This document shows, in pieces, positions 49,790 to 56,483 of a stretch of 56,483 nucleotides of DNA. The position numbers were made by a program, and so were the translations under genes. The stretch spans positions 1 through 56,483 of the forward strand of contig JAFKKV010000044.1 in NCBI GenBank assembly GCA_017304475.1, in the 5' to 3' direction. Below the pieces are notes generated by a model. That model was not told the origin of the DNA. It saw nothing but the letters and a program-made list of their open reading frames with translations, and did not search any database. Each line of letters opens with the position of its first letter. The stretch's first letter is position 1. The DNA is from Hyphomicrobiales bacterium (lineage in GTDB: Bacteria > Pseudomonadota > Alphaproteobacteria > Rhizobiales > Phreatobacteraceae).

Positions 49790-50718
49790 GCCGCCCGCCA
49801 GAGGGACTTCGGAATACCGGCCTCGTGCAGATGGCCGGTCAGATGCTCGGCCGGGATCTGGCGCGCCAGGATCTCGCGTGTCGCCATCAGCCGATTGAGA
49901 TCGATGCCGGTATGCATGCCCAGTTCCTCCAGCATGAAGACCAGGTCTTCGGTGACCACATTGCCGCGCGCGCCCGGCGCGAAGGGGCAGCCGCCGAGAC
50001 CCGAGACGGCGGCGTCGAAGCGGCGGATGCCGGCTTCCAGTCCGGCATAGGCATTGGCCAGGCCGAGGCCGAGCGTATCGTGCAGGTGTAGCCTGAGCGG
50101 CATGGCCGGTCCGACATCGGAACGCACGGCCTCGACCAAGGTCTTGATCAGGGCCGGGTTGCCGTAGCCGACCGTGTCGGCGAGGCCGATCTCGTCGGCG
50201 CCGCTCTCGGCGAAGGCGATGGCCAAGCGGCGTACCGCGGCTTCCGCGACGCGGCCCTCGAGCGAGCAGCCGAAGGCGGTCGCCACCGCCCCCATCAGAT
50301 GCGGCCTGGCCGCCCGGCCGGATGCATCGATGGCCGCGCGCACCGCCCGGAAACCGTCGAGCTGCTCGCTCACGCTGCGCCGGACATTGGCCAGATTATG
50401 GGTCTCACTCGCCGAAATGACGAAATAGATCGCCTGGACACCCGCTGCGATCGCCCGTTCGGCGCCCCGCGCATTCGGCACCAGCGCGCCGGTGACGATG
50501 TCCCGGCGCCCCAGGCTGTGGGCCGTCACAGCTTCGACATCGGCAAATTGCGGCACGACCCTGGGCGGCACGAAGGAGCCGGCATCGACCTCCTTGACGC
50601 CTGCCGCCGCGATCGCATCGATCAGCGCGCATTTCGCCTCGGTCGGCACGAAGACGGCCAGGTTCTGCAGGCCGTCCCGCGGCCCGCACTCGCAGATATG
50701 GACATCCGCGTCGCGCAT
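49786..50718 (-). CDS. Hydroxymethylglutaryl-CoA lyase family protein
   Basis: A 310-residue TIM-barrel lyase that splits a 3-hydroxyacyl-CoA (HMG-CoA to acetoacetate and acetyl-CoA). Visible: ECGPRDGLQNL with catalytic Arg14 and Asp15, metal-binding HLHDTLG (His211, His213), and the signature GLGGCPFAPGARGN with Cys244. GAGGGAAACGCC precedes the ATG at 50718. Some homologues act on citramalyl-CoA instead, so the exact substrate is open. First gene of the operon with the CoA-transferase. Confidence 0.88.
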   Translation of the reverse strand: MRDADVHICECGPRDGLQNLAVFVPTEAKCALIDAIAAAGVKEVDAGSFVPPRVVPQFADVEAVTAHSLGRRDIVTGALVPNARGAERAIAAGVQAIYFVISASETHNLANVRRSVSEQLDGFRAVRAAIDASGRAARPHLMGAVATAFGCSLEGRVAEAAVRRLAIAFAESGADEIGLADTVGYGNPALIKTLVEAVRSDVGPAMPLRLHLHDTLGLGLANAYAGLEAGIRRFDAAVSGLGGCPFAPGARGNVVTEDLVFMLEELGMHTGIDLNRLMATREILARQIPAEHLTGHLHEAGIPKSLWRAA

Positions 50719-51208
50719 CGGCGTTTCCCTCGTGCCGTGATAGGGCATCGACTTGTGCATTGTTCTTTTGAGATAAAAATACAATCCAATTAGAACGTCA
50801 AGCGGGGATATGCGGGTGGTATCATCACGACTTCGCCACGACGGTCAGAGCGGAAAGCGCTTCTGAATCAACCCTCTCCCAGAGGGAGAGGGTGGCGCCG
50901 TCAGGCGCCGGGTGAGGGGTCGTCCATCTCAGGAGAGGGCAGCATGCGGCGCGAGCGGCGGCACCAATCCTGAGAGCCTACGCCCCTCACCCGCCCGCTG
51001 ACGCGGGCACCCCCTCCCTCTGGGAGAGGGTTGATTGTGCTAGGCTTTTAACGCTTGAGCACGGCGTCGACACATAGCCCAATCCGTGGATGCCCTCGTC
51101 GCCGCTTGTCAGGCATGCTCGACGCTCTCGGCCCTTTACTTTGGCCCGTCGCATTGTAAGATTTTTTGTGAAATATCAGACTAGACGACAACACCGGACG
51201 GACAGCAG
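50719..51208. other. Divergent intergenic region containing a repeat
   Basis: 490 bp between the HMG-CoA-lyase-like and cupin genes. The AT-rich stretch just beyond 50750 should hold the lyase promoter, and the AT-rich stretch at about 51150-51180 the cupin promoter. The middle is the palindromic element at 50868-51034. No gene seen. Confidence 0.6.
50868..51034. repeat. 167-bp palindromic repeat with terminal inverted repeats
   Basis: Begins TCAACCCTCTCCCAGAGGGA and ends with its inverted copy (CCCTCTGGGAGAGGGTTGA, finishing at 51034). Subterminal blocks GGGTGAGGGG and CCCCTCACCC also pair. This is the CCCTCTCCC-type repeat seen between genes in many high-GC proteobacteria, a third repeat family in this window. 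Confidence 0.9.
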
Positions 51209-51523
51209 ATGAGCGACGAGACCCTGGGGCAGATCGGCGACGAGATCATCTTCGAGAACGAATTCGTACGCGTCTGGGGGCTCCGCCTTGAGCCGGGCGA
51301 GCGTCAGGCCTGGCATGTCCACCAGCTGCCCTATCTCGTGATCCCGCTGACCGAGGGCAAGAACGAGATGCATTGGAAGGACGGCCGCGTGGTCAATACC
51401 GCGGAGGTTCCGGGCCAGGCGCTGTGGCGCATGCCGGGTGCCGCGCACGAACTGATCAACACCAGCGACTGGACCTATCGCAACATCCTGGTCGAGCTGA
51501 AGACAGCCGGCGGAGCCGCCTGA
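51209..51523 (+). CDS. Small single-domain cupin protein
   Basis: A 104-residue cupin: metal-site region HVHQLPYLVIPLTEG (first motif, His-X-His), second motif with His near PGAAHELINTS. No signal peptide. The fold serves many small isomerases, dioxygenases and binding proteins, so no substrate can be given. Its stop overlaps the start of the following TTT binding-protein gene (TGATG), so the two are co-translated and probably concern the same compound. Confidence 0.85.
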   Translation: MSDETLGQIGDEIIFENEFVRVWGLRLEPGERQAWHVHQLPYLVIPLTEGKNEMHWKDGRVVNTAEVPGQALWRMPGAAHELINTSDWTYRNILVELKTAGGAA

Positions 51524-52506
51524 TGAGGGCCATCTCGCGCCGGCATGTCGTTCACGGCCTGGCGCTCGGCGGCCTCGCCGCGGCCGGGCGGCCCGCCAAG
51601 GCCCAGGCCTTTCCGGCCCGCGCCGTCACCATCGTCTCGCCCTATCAGGCCGGCGGCACCAGCGACATCATCGCGCGCATGATCGCCCAGAAGCTGGGCG
51701 AGACCTGGGGCCAGCCAGTGATCGTCGAGAACCGGCCCGGCGCCAATGGCGGCGTCGGCGCGACCGCGGTCGCCCGGGCGCCGGCCGACGGCCACACGCT
51801 GCTCGCGACCGCATCCAGCGCACTGACGCTCAATCCCCTGCTCTATCGCTCGCTCGGCTATGACGTGGCGCGCGATTTCGCCCCTGTCACCCGCACCGGC
51901 AGCGTGCCCAATGTGGTGGTGGTCAATCCGGCCGTGCCGGCGACCACGCTCGCCGAGCTGATCGCGCTCGCCAAGGCCAAACCGGACGGCCTCACCTACG
52001 GCTCCCAGGGCAATGGCTCCAACGGCCACCTGAACGGCGAATTGTTCAAGCAGATGACCGGCACCAGCATGGTGCACGTGCCCTATCGCGGCTCGGCCCC
52101 GGCGGTGTCCGACCTGATCGGCGGCCAGATCCAGCTCCTGTTCGACAACCTGCCATCGGTGATCGAGCAGATCCGTGCCGGCAGGCTGCGGGCGCTCGCC
52201 GTCACCACCGCCGGCCGCTCGCCCTTCCTGCCCGACGTCCCGGGCATGGCCGAGGCCGGGCTCCCGGGCTTCGACACCAGCGCCTGGTTCGCCGTCCTGC
52301 TGCCCAAGGAGACGCCAGTCGCTATTCGCACGGCCATCGAGACGGCCGTCGTCGCCGCGCTGACCGACGCGGAGGCCCGCCAGAAGCTCGGCAATGTCGG
52401 CGTGACGGTGACCGCCGACGGCGCGACCGCGCTCGCCCGCCAGATCGAAACGGAGGCCACGCTGTGGCGCGACGTCATCGCCAAGGCCCGGATCAGCATC
52501 GAATGA
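51523..52506 (+). CDS. Tripartite tricarboxylate transporter (TctC/Bug) substrate-binding protein
   Basis: A 327-residue periplasmic Bug-family receptor. The signal region ISRRHVVHGLALGGLAAAG is followed by mature FPARAVTIVSPYQAGGTSDI. Family blocks: GQPVIVENRPGANGGVGATA, VPYRGSAPAVSDLIGGQIQL and LPGFDTSAWFAVLLPKETP. It should bind a carboxylate. No TctA or TctB membrane genes are adjacent, as is common for the expanded Bug family. A perfect terminator follows 20 bp after the stop. Confidence 0.9.
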   Translation: MRAISRRHVVHGLALGGLAAAGRPAKAQAFPARAVTIVSPYQAGGTSDIIARMIAQKLGETWGQPVIVENRPGANGGVGATAVARAPADGHTLLATASSALTLNPLLYRSLGYDVARDFAPVTRTGSVPNVVVVNPAVPATTLAELIALAKAKPDGLTYGSQGNGSNGHLNGELFKQMTGTSMVHVPYRGSAPAVSDLIGGQIQLLFDNLPSVIEQIRAGRLRALAVTTAGRSPFLPDVPGMAEAGLPGFDTSAWFAVLLPKETPVAIRTAIETAVVAALTDAEARQKLGNVGVTVTADGATALARQIETEATLWRDVIAKARISIE

Positions 52507-52526
52507 TCCGCCCTGGAAAGGCCGGA

Positions 52527-52555
52527 GAGGCGCCGTTCGCGGCGCCTCTTTTTTT
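52527..52555 (+). terminator. Rho-independent terminator
   Basis: GAGGCGCCG, loop TTCG, CGGCGCCTC, then seven T residues (52549-52555). It ends the cupin/TTT transcript and separates it from the next transporter operon. Confidence 0.95.
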
Positions 52556-52642
52556 GTCGAATGCACAAAGATATCTCTTGAGAAATATCACACGGCACAG
52601 CACAGTTCGGCAACGACCAATCAGACCCACAGAGGGGCCCCC

Positions 52643-53656
52643 ATGACGCTTTCGAAGATCAGGACCTTCGCGCTTCTCGGCGCGCTCCTGGCCCCGGCCC
52701 TGCCGGCACCGGCCAAGGCTCAAGCTCCGGCGCTGACGCCGGTGACCTTCTCGCTCGACTTCCGGGCGCTCGGCCGCCACGCCGCCTGGTATGTGGCGCT
52801 GGACAAGGGCTATTACCGCGAGGCCGGCCTCAACGTCTCGATCATCGCCGGCCAGGGCACCGCCCAGGCGATCCAGGCGCTCGAATCCGGCATCGTCCAG
52901 TTCGCCTTCTCGGATGTCGCCGGCCTCGTCGCGGCGCGGGCCAACAGCAATGCCACGGCCAAGATGGTGGCGGTGATCTACCAGAAGGCGCCCTATGCCA
53001 TCTTCTCCTGGCGCAGCGGCGTCAACGTCACCCGCCCCGAACAGCTCGAGGGCCTGGAGATCGGCAGCGGCGCCGGCAGCTTCACCCAGAAGGTGATCGA
53101 GGCCTTCATGACCGAGCGCGGCCTGAGGCGGCCGGCGACCTATACCAATGTCGACCCGTCCGCGCGGATCGGCATGCTGGCGGCCAAGCGCATTCCGGCG
53201 ATCGAGACCTTCGTCATGTCGCAGCCCGGCATCAATCGCGCCATCGGCGCCGCCGAAACCAGCACCTTCCTGCTCGCCGACCACGGGCTGATGCTCTATT
53301 CCAACGGCATCCTGGTCCGCGAGGATTACCTGAAGGCCAATCCGGCGCTGGTGCGCGGCTTCATCGCCGCCTCGCTGCGCGGCTGGCGCGATACCATCGC
53401 CAATCCGGCCGAGGCCGCCGACATCGTGGTCAAGCTCAACCGCGGGCTGGAGCGCGAGGTGGCGCTGGAAGAGATCGCCATCGTCAACAACCTGGTCGTC
53501 ACGCCCCTGTCCCGGCGCGGCGGCCTCGGGGTGATCGATCCCGACCAGATGCAGCACAGCGTCGACCTGATCCTGAAGACGACAGGCGGCGCGCAGGTGA
53601 GCGCAGCCCAGGTCTATGATGCGAGCTTCCTCCCCCAGCCGCCCGTGACCCCGTGA
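52643..53656 (+). CDS. ABC transporter substrate-binding protein, NMT1/SsuA type
   Basis: A 337-residue periplasmic protein with signal peptide 1-26 (cleavage near AKAQ). The mature start is LTPVTFSLDFRALGRHAAWY, then YREAGLNVSIIAGQGTAQAI, typical of the NMT1-like family of sulfonate, nitrate and pyrimidine-precursor receptors. AGAGGGGCCCCC precedes the ATG. First gene of an operon with ATPase, permease, ACMSD-like amidohydrolase and RidA genes, so the ligand is likely degraded by those enzymes. Confidence 0.9.
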   Translation: MTLSKIRTFALLGALLAPALPAPAKAQAPALTPVTFSLDFRALGRHAAWYVALDKGYYREAGLNVSIIAGQGTAQAIQALESGIVQFAFSDVAGLVAARANSNATAKMVAVIYQKAPYAIFSWRSGVNVTRPEQLEGLEIGSGAGSFTQKVIEAFMTERGLRRPATYTNVDPSARIGMLAAKRIPAIETFVMSQPGINRAIGAAETSTFLLADHGLMLYSNGILVREDYLKANPALVRGFIAASLRGWRDTIANPAEAADIVVKLNRGLEREVALEEIAIVNNLVVTPLSRRGGLGVIDPDQMQHSVDLILKTTGGAQVSAAQVYDASFLPQPPVTP

Positions 53657-54477
53657 CGGTGCACAGCATGATCGACCACGCCCGGGCCCAGCCCGTCGAC
53701 GCGCCCTTCGGCCTGATCACCGATGCCGGCAAGAGCTTCGGCGCCGACAAGCGCGGCCAGGGCGGCATGGTGGCGCTGCAGCAGGTCAATTACCGCCTGG
53801 AGCAAGGCTCGCTCGTCGCCCTGCTCGGTCCGTCCGGCTGCGGCAAGACCACGCTGCTGCGCATGGTCGCCGGCATGACCAGGCCGTCGACCGGCAAGAT
53901 CGAGATCCGCGGCCGCCTGGTCGACGGACCGCAGGACGATTTCGGCTTCGTGTTCCAGACGCCGAACCTGCTGCCCTGGCGCACCGTGCTCAGCAATGTG
54001 CTGTTCCCGATGGAGATCAAGCACCGCCTGGACAAGGCGGCGCGCGCGCGCGCCATGGAGCTGCTGGCCCTTGTCGGCCTCGACGGCTTCGCCACGAGCC
54101 GGCCGCATGAGCTCTCCGGCGGCATGAAGCAGCGGGTGGCGCTCTGCCGCGCGCTGATCCATCAACCCTCGCTCCTCTTGATGGACGAGCCGTTCGGCGC
54201 GCTCGACGAGCTCACCCGCATGGAGATGCACGACCTCCTGCTCAACATCCGCAAGGTAACCGGGGCGACCGTCATGTTCGTCACCCACAGCGTTTCCGAA
54301 GCGGTCTATCTCGCCGACGACATCCTGGTGTTCAGCCGCCGCCCCGGCCGGGTCATCGACCAGATCAAGATCGATATCGCTTATCCGCGCCACCACGAGG
54401 TCCGCTTCTCACCCGAATTCAACGATTACGAGCGGCGTGCCAGCGCCGGGCTCGGGGTGCTGCACAGCCATGGATAA
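53653..54477 (+). CDS. ABC transporter ATP-binding protein, TauB/SsuB type
   Basis: A 274-residue ATPase: Walker A GPSGCGKTT, Q-loop FQTPNLLPWR, signature LSGGMKQRVALCR, Walker B LLLMDEPFGALD, switch His in FVTHSVSEA. The GTG at 53653 overlaps the binding-protein stop (GTGA); an ATG at 53668 is an alternative. Its end overlaps the permease start by 8 bp. Same importer as the flanking genes. Confidence 0.9.
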   Translation: MTVHSMIDHARAQPVDAPFGLITDAGKSFGADKRGQGGMVALQQVNYRLEQGSLVALLGPSGCGKTTLLRMVAGMTRPSTGKIEIRGRLVDGPQDDFGFVFQTPNLLPWRTVLSNVLFPMEIKHRLDKAARARAMELLALVGLDGFATSRPHELSGGMKQRVALCRALIHQPSLLLMDEPFGALDELTRMEMHDLLLNIRKVTGATVMFVTHSVSEAVYLADDILVFSRRPGRVIDQIKIDIAYPRHHEVRFSPEFNDYERRASAGLGVLHSHG

Positions 54478-55231
54478 GATCACCCGCTTCATCTACCCGC
54501 TCATCGGCCTCGTCGGGCTGCTGGCCGCCTGGCATTTCTATGTCGTCTGGTTCAACGTCCCCATGGCGGTGCTGCCCAAGCCCCTGGCGGTGTGGGAGGC
54601 CACGCTGAAAAACTGGCCGCTGCTCGTCGACGAGGGCAAGGTGACGCTGATGGAAAGCGTCTACGGCTTCCTGCTCGCCTTCGCCTTCGGCGTGCCGCTG
54701 GCGGTGGCCATCTCCTCGTCGCGCGTGCTGAACCTGATGTTCTATCCGCTCCTGATCGCCACCCAGTCGCTGCCGAAAGTGGCGCTGGCGCCGCTGCTGC
54801 TGATCTGGCTCGGCACCGGCATCGAGTCCAAGCTCGCCATTGCCTGGCTCGTCGCCTTCTTCCCGATCGTGGTCGATACCGCCACGGGCCTGCGCGGCAC
54901 GCCGGCCGAGTTCCTCGATCTCGCCACCTCGGTGCGTGCCAATGGCTGGCAGACCTTCTGGAAGATCCGTTTTCCGGCGGCGCTGCCCTTCGTCATTTCC
55001 GGCTCCAAGGTGGCGATCACGCTCGCCGTCATCGGCGCCGTCATCGGCGAATTCATCGGTTCCAACGAAGGGCTCGGCAATCTCCTGCTGGTGGCCAATT
55101 CCCAGGTCAATACGCCGCTTGCCTTTGCCGCCCTGTTCGGTCTCGCCGTGCTCGGCATCGTGCTCTATGCGCTGGTCGCCGGCGTCGAGTTGGCGCTGAA
55201 GCCCTGGTTCGGCGAGATGCGCCATGGCTGA
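54470..55231 (+). CDS. ABC transporter permease, TauC/SsuC type
   Basis: A 253-residue permease with six predicted helices and the EAA loop EFLDLATSVRANGWQTFWKI. Its ATG at 54470 lies inside the last codons of the ATPase gene (ATGGATAA), and its end overlaps the amidohydrolase start by 8 bp (ATGGCTGA), so the whole set is translationally coupled. Pore subunit of the NMT1-type importer. Confidence 0.9.
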   Translation: MDKITRFIYPLIGLVGLLAAWHFYVVWFNVPMAVLPKPLAVWEATLKNWPLLVDEGKVTLMESVYGFLLAFAFGVPLAVAISSSRVLNLMFYPLLIATQSLPKVALAPLLLIWLGTGIESKLAIAWLVAFFPIVVDTATGLRGTPAEFLDLATSVRANGWQTFWKIRFPAALPFVISGSKVAITLAVIGAVIGEFIGSNEGLGNLLLVANSQVNTPLAFAALFGLAVLGIVLYALVAGVELALKPWFGEMRHG

Positions 55232-56231
55232 GCCGCGCACTGGACAGGATCGCGCCATGGACACCATCGCCCTCGACGTGCATGCCCACCTGATCCCGGC
55301 GCGCGACGGCCGGCTCGACGGCTTTGCCGGTGTCGACTGGGACGCAAGCGCGGAAAGGCTGACGGTCGACGGCCACGGCATCGGGCTGAAGAGCCTGTTC
55401 CGGCCGGAGGCGCTGACCCTGTGGATGGCCGACAACGCAGTCGCCCATGCCTGGATCTCGGCGCCGCCCCCGGTCTACCGGCCGGAACTCGGGCCCGACG
55501 AGACGCGGCGCTGGAGCGAAGCACTGAACGATGGTCTTCAGGCCATCGCGGAAGCCCATGCCGACCGGCTGTCGGTGCTGTTCCACCTGCCGGTCGAGCA
55601 CCCCGTGGTCGCGACCGAGATCGCCAGGGAGCGGATCGCCCATGGCCATAACCGCTTCGCCATGCCGGCGGGCGGCGCCGGCGTCATGCTCTCGGACCCG
55701 TCCTATGCGCCGCTCTGGCGGGCGCTCGACGAGGCCTCGGCCTTCCTGTTCCTGCATCCCGGCGAAAGCTGCGATGCGCGTCTCGATCCGTTCTACCTCG
55801 CCAATCTCCTGGGCAATCCGACCGAGACCGCGGTCGCCAGCGCCCATCTCGTCTTCGGCGGCGTCCTGGAACGGCATCCGCGGCTCACCGTGTGCCTCGC
55901 CCATGCCGGCGGCACCACGGCGGCGCTCGCGGGGCGTTTCGAGCGGGGTTACGTGACCGACCGTCCTGGGCTCGACACGACGCTGGAGCCGCCGCGCCTG
56001 ACGCTGAAGCGCCTTTGCGTCGACTGCATCGCACATGACGCGGCCGGGCTGGCGCTGGCGGCCGAGGTGTTCGGCCCCGACCGCATCCTGTTCGGTTCGG
56101 ACTGGCCGTTCCCGATGGGCCTGCCGAAGCCGCATGAGCAGCTGGCCGCCACCGACCACGCCTTCCGCGACGCCATCTTCCAGCACAATCCCCGGCGCCT
56201 GCTGTCGCAGTACCGCCTGACCAGCGAGTAG
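55224..56231 (+). CDS. Amidohydrolase 2 / ACMSD-like metal-dependent decarboxylase
   Basis: A 335-residue TIM-barrel metalloenzyme of the ACMSD (aminocarboxymuconate-semialdehyde decarboxylase) group. Metal site: DVHAHLIPA (His20, His22), FLHPGES, LAHAGGT and Asp in FGSDWPFPMG. Family members decarboxylate or hydrate aromatic-derived acids without a redox cofactor. The ATG at 55224 overlaps the permease stop; ATG at 55257 is an alternative. A RidA gene follows after 4 bp, a pairing known from aminophenol and hydroxyanthranilate breakdown. Confidence 0.85.
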   Translation: MAEPRTGQDRAMDTIALDVHAHLIPARDGRLDGFAGVDWDASAERLTVDGHGIGLKSLFRPEALTLWMADNAVAHAWISAPPPVYRPELGPDETRRWSEALNDGLQAIAEAHADRLSVLFHLPVEHPVVATEIARERIAHGHNRFAMPAGGAGVMLSDPSYAPLWRALDEASAFLFLHPGESCDARLDPFYLANLLGNPTETAVASAHLVFGGVLERHPRLTVCLAHAGGTTAALAGRFERGYVTDRPGLDTTLEPPRLTLKRLCVDCIAHDAAGLALAAEVFGPDRILFGSDWPFPMGLPKPHEQLAATDHAFRDAIFQHNPRRLLSQYRLTSE

Positions 56232-56235
56232 CCAG

Positions 56236-56483
56236 ATGATCGATGTGATCGATACCGGCATCATCCCGTCGAAGGGCCCGGTCAACGGCACCGTCAAGGC
56301 CGGCAACATGCTGTTCATGGCTCATGTGCCCAATGATCCGGTGACCGGCACGATCGTCGAGGGCGACATCGAGGTCCAGACGCGCCGGGCGCTGGCCAAT
56401 CTCCGGATGGCGGTCGAGGCCGCCGGCGGCAGCCTCGCCGACGTGGCGCAGCTGCTGATTCACCTGATCGACAAGGACGACGC
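56236..56483 (+). CDS. RidA (YjgF/YER057c) family protein, 3' end beyond window
   Basis: 82 codons are visible before the window ends. The start MIDVIDTGIIPSKGPVNGTV and VQTRRALANLRMAVEAAGGS are typical of RidA proteins, which hydrolyse enamines/imines to release ammonia; some relatives are 2-aminomuconate deaminases. It is 4 bp after the ACMSD-like gene. The conserved arginine near the C-terminus lies outside the window, so deaminase competence cannot be judged. Confidence 0.88.
   Translation, partial: MIDVIDTGIIPSKGPVNGTVKAGNMLFMAHVPNDPVTGTIVEGDIEVQTRRALANLRMAVEAAGGSLADVAQLLIHLIDKDD

Overview
The window is a high-GC, gene-dense segment of an alphaproteobacterial chromosome. I place it in the Rhizobiales/Hyphomicrobiales by its gene content: Aap-type amino-acid transporter parts, DUF4337 and DUF6489 proteins, TadG-like pilus protein, many catabolic ABC cassettes, and rhizobial-style intergenic palindromic repeats. 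No rRNA, tRNA, CRISPR array, phage or insertion-sequence transposase was seen. Most genes sit in tight operons with 4-nt stop/start overlaps (ATGA, GTGA).

Layout. 0-6 kb: tandem small secreted proteins, a GC-rich satellite, an alpha/beta-hydrolase of the haloacetate dehalogenase family, DUF4337, a TadG-like VWA protein, and a peptide-deformylase-like protein that has lost two metal ligands. 6-10.7 kb: a class V aminotransferase converging on an Aap-type binding protein and a fused AapQ-AapM permease without an ATPase. 10.9-21.7 kb: a complete spermidine/putrescine-type ABC transporter, then isoaspartyl-dipeptidase, XRE-cupin regulator, argininosuccinate-lyase-superfamily lyase, MmgE/PrpD protein and an orphan binding protein, with a divergent Mn-ureohydrolase. 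Two copies of one 17-bp motif lie upstream of the two binding-protein genes, so this looks like one regulon. The MmgE/PrpD-plus-C-N-lyase pair resembles the epimerase/lyase route for N-substituted aspartates such as iminodisuccinate; this is my leading candidate for a little-described system.

21.8-30.3 kb: DUF6489, an archaeal-type bifunctional FBP aldolase/phosphatase, a helix-turn-helix regulator, then MFS transporter-PyrK-PyrD(1B)-M20 carbamoylase-PyrE, which I read as an orotate/dihydroorotate utilisation operon rather than housekeeping pyrimidine synthesis. 30.4-39.5 kb: unknown proteins, an animal-type haem peroxidase, a BTAD/TPR transcriptional regulator, and a small operon with a stand-alone YcaO protein, a secreted protein, an M15-like peptidase and a possible 74-residue peptide. 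39.5-44.7 kb: MITE-like repeats, a fused indolepyruvate ferredoxin oxidoreductase with a divergent Lrp regulator. 44.7-50.7 kb: HMG-CoA-lyase-like enzyme, class III CoA-transferase, a TauABC-type transporter and a GntR regulator. 50.9-56.5 kb: another repeat, cupin, TTT binding protein, a second TauABC-type transporter, an ACMSD-like amidohydrolase and a RidA protein cut by the window end.

Overall the region is an accessory catabolic island of uptake systems paired with C-N and C-C bond-cleaving enzymes, each with a local regulator. All functional assignments come from reading motifs by eye; no database search was run.
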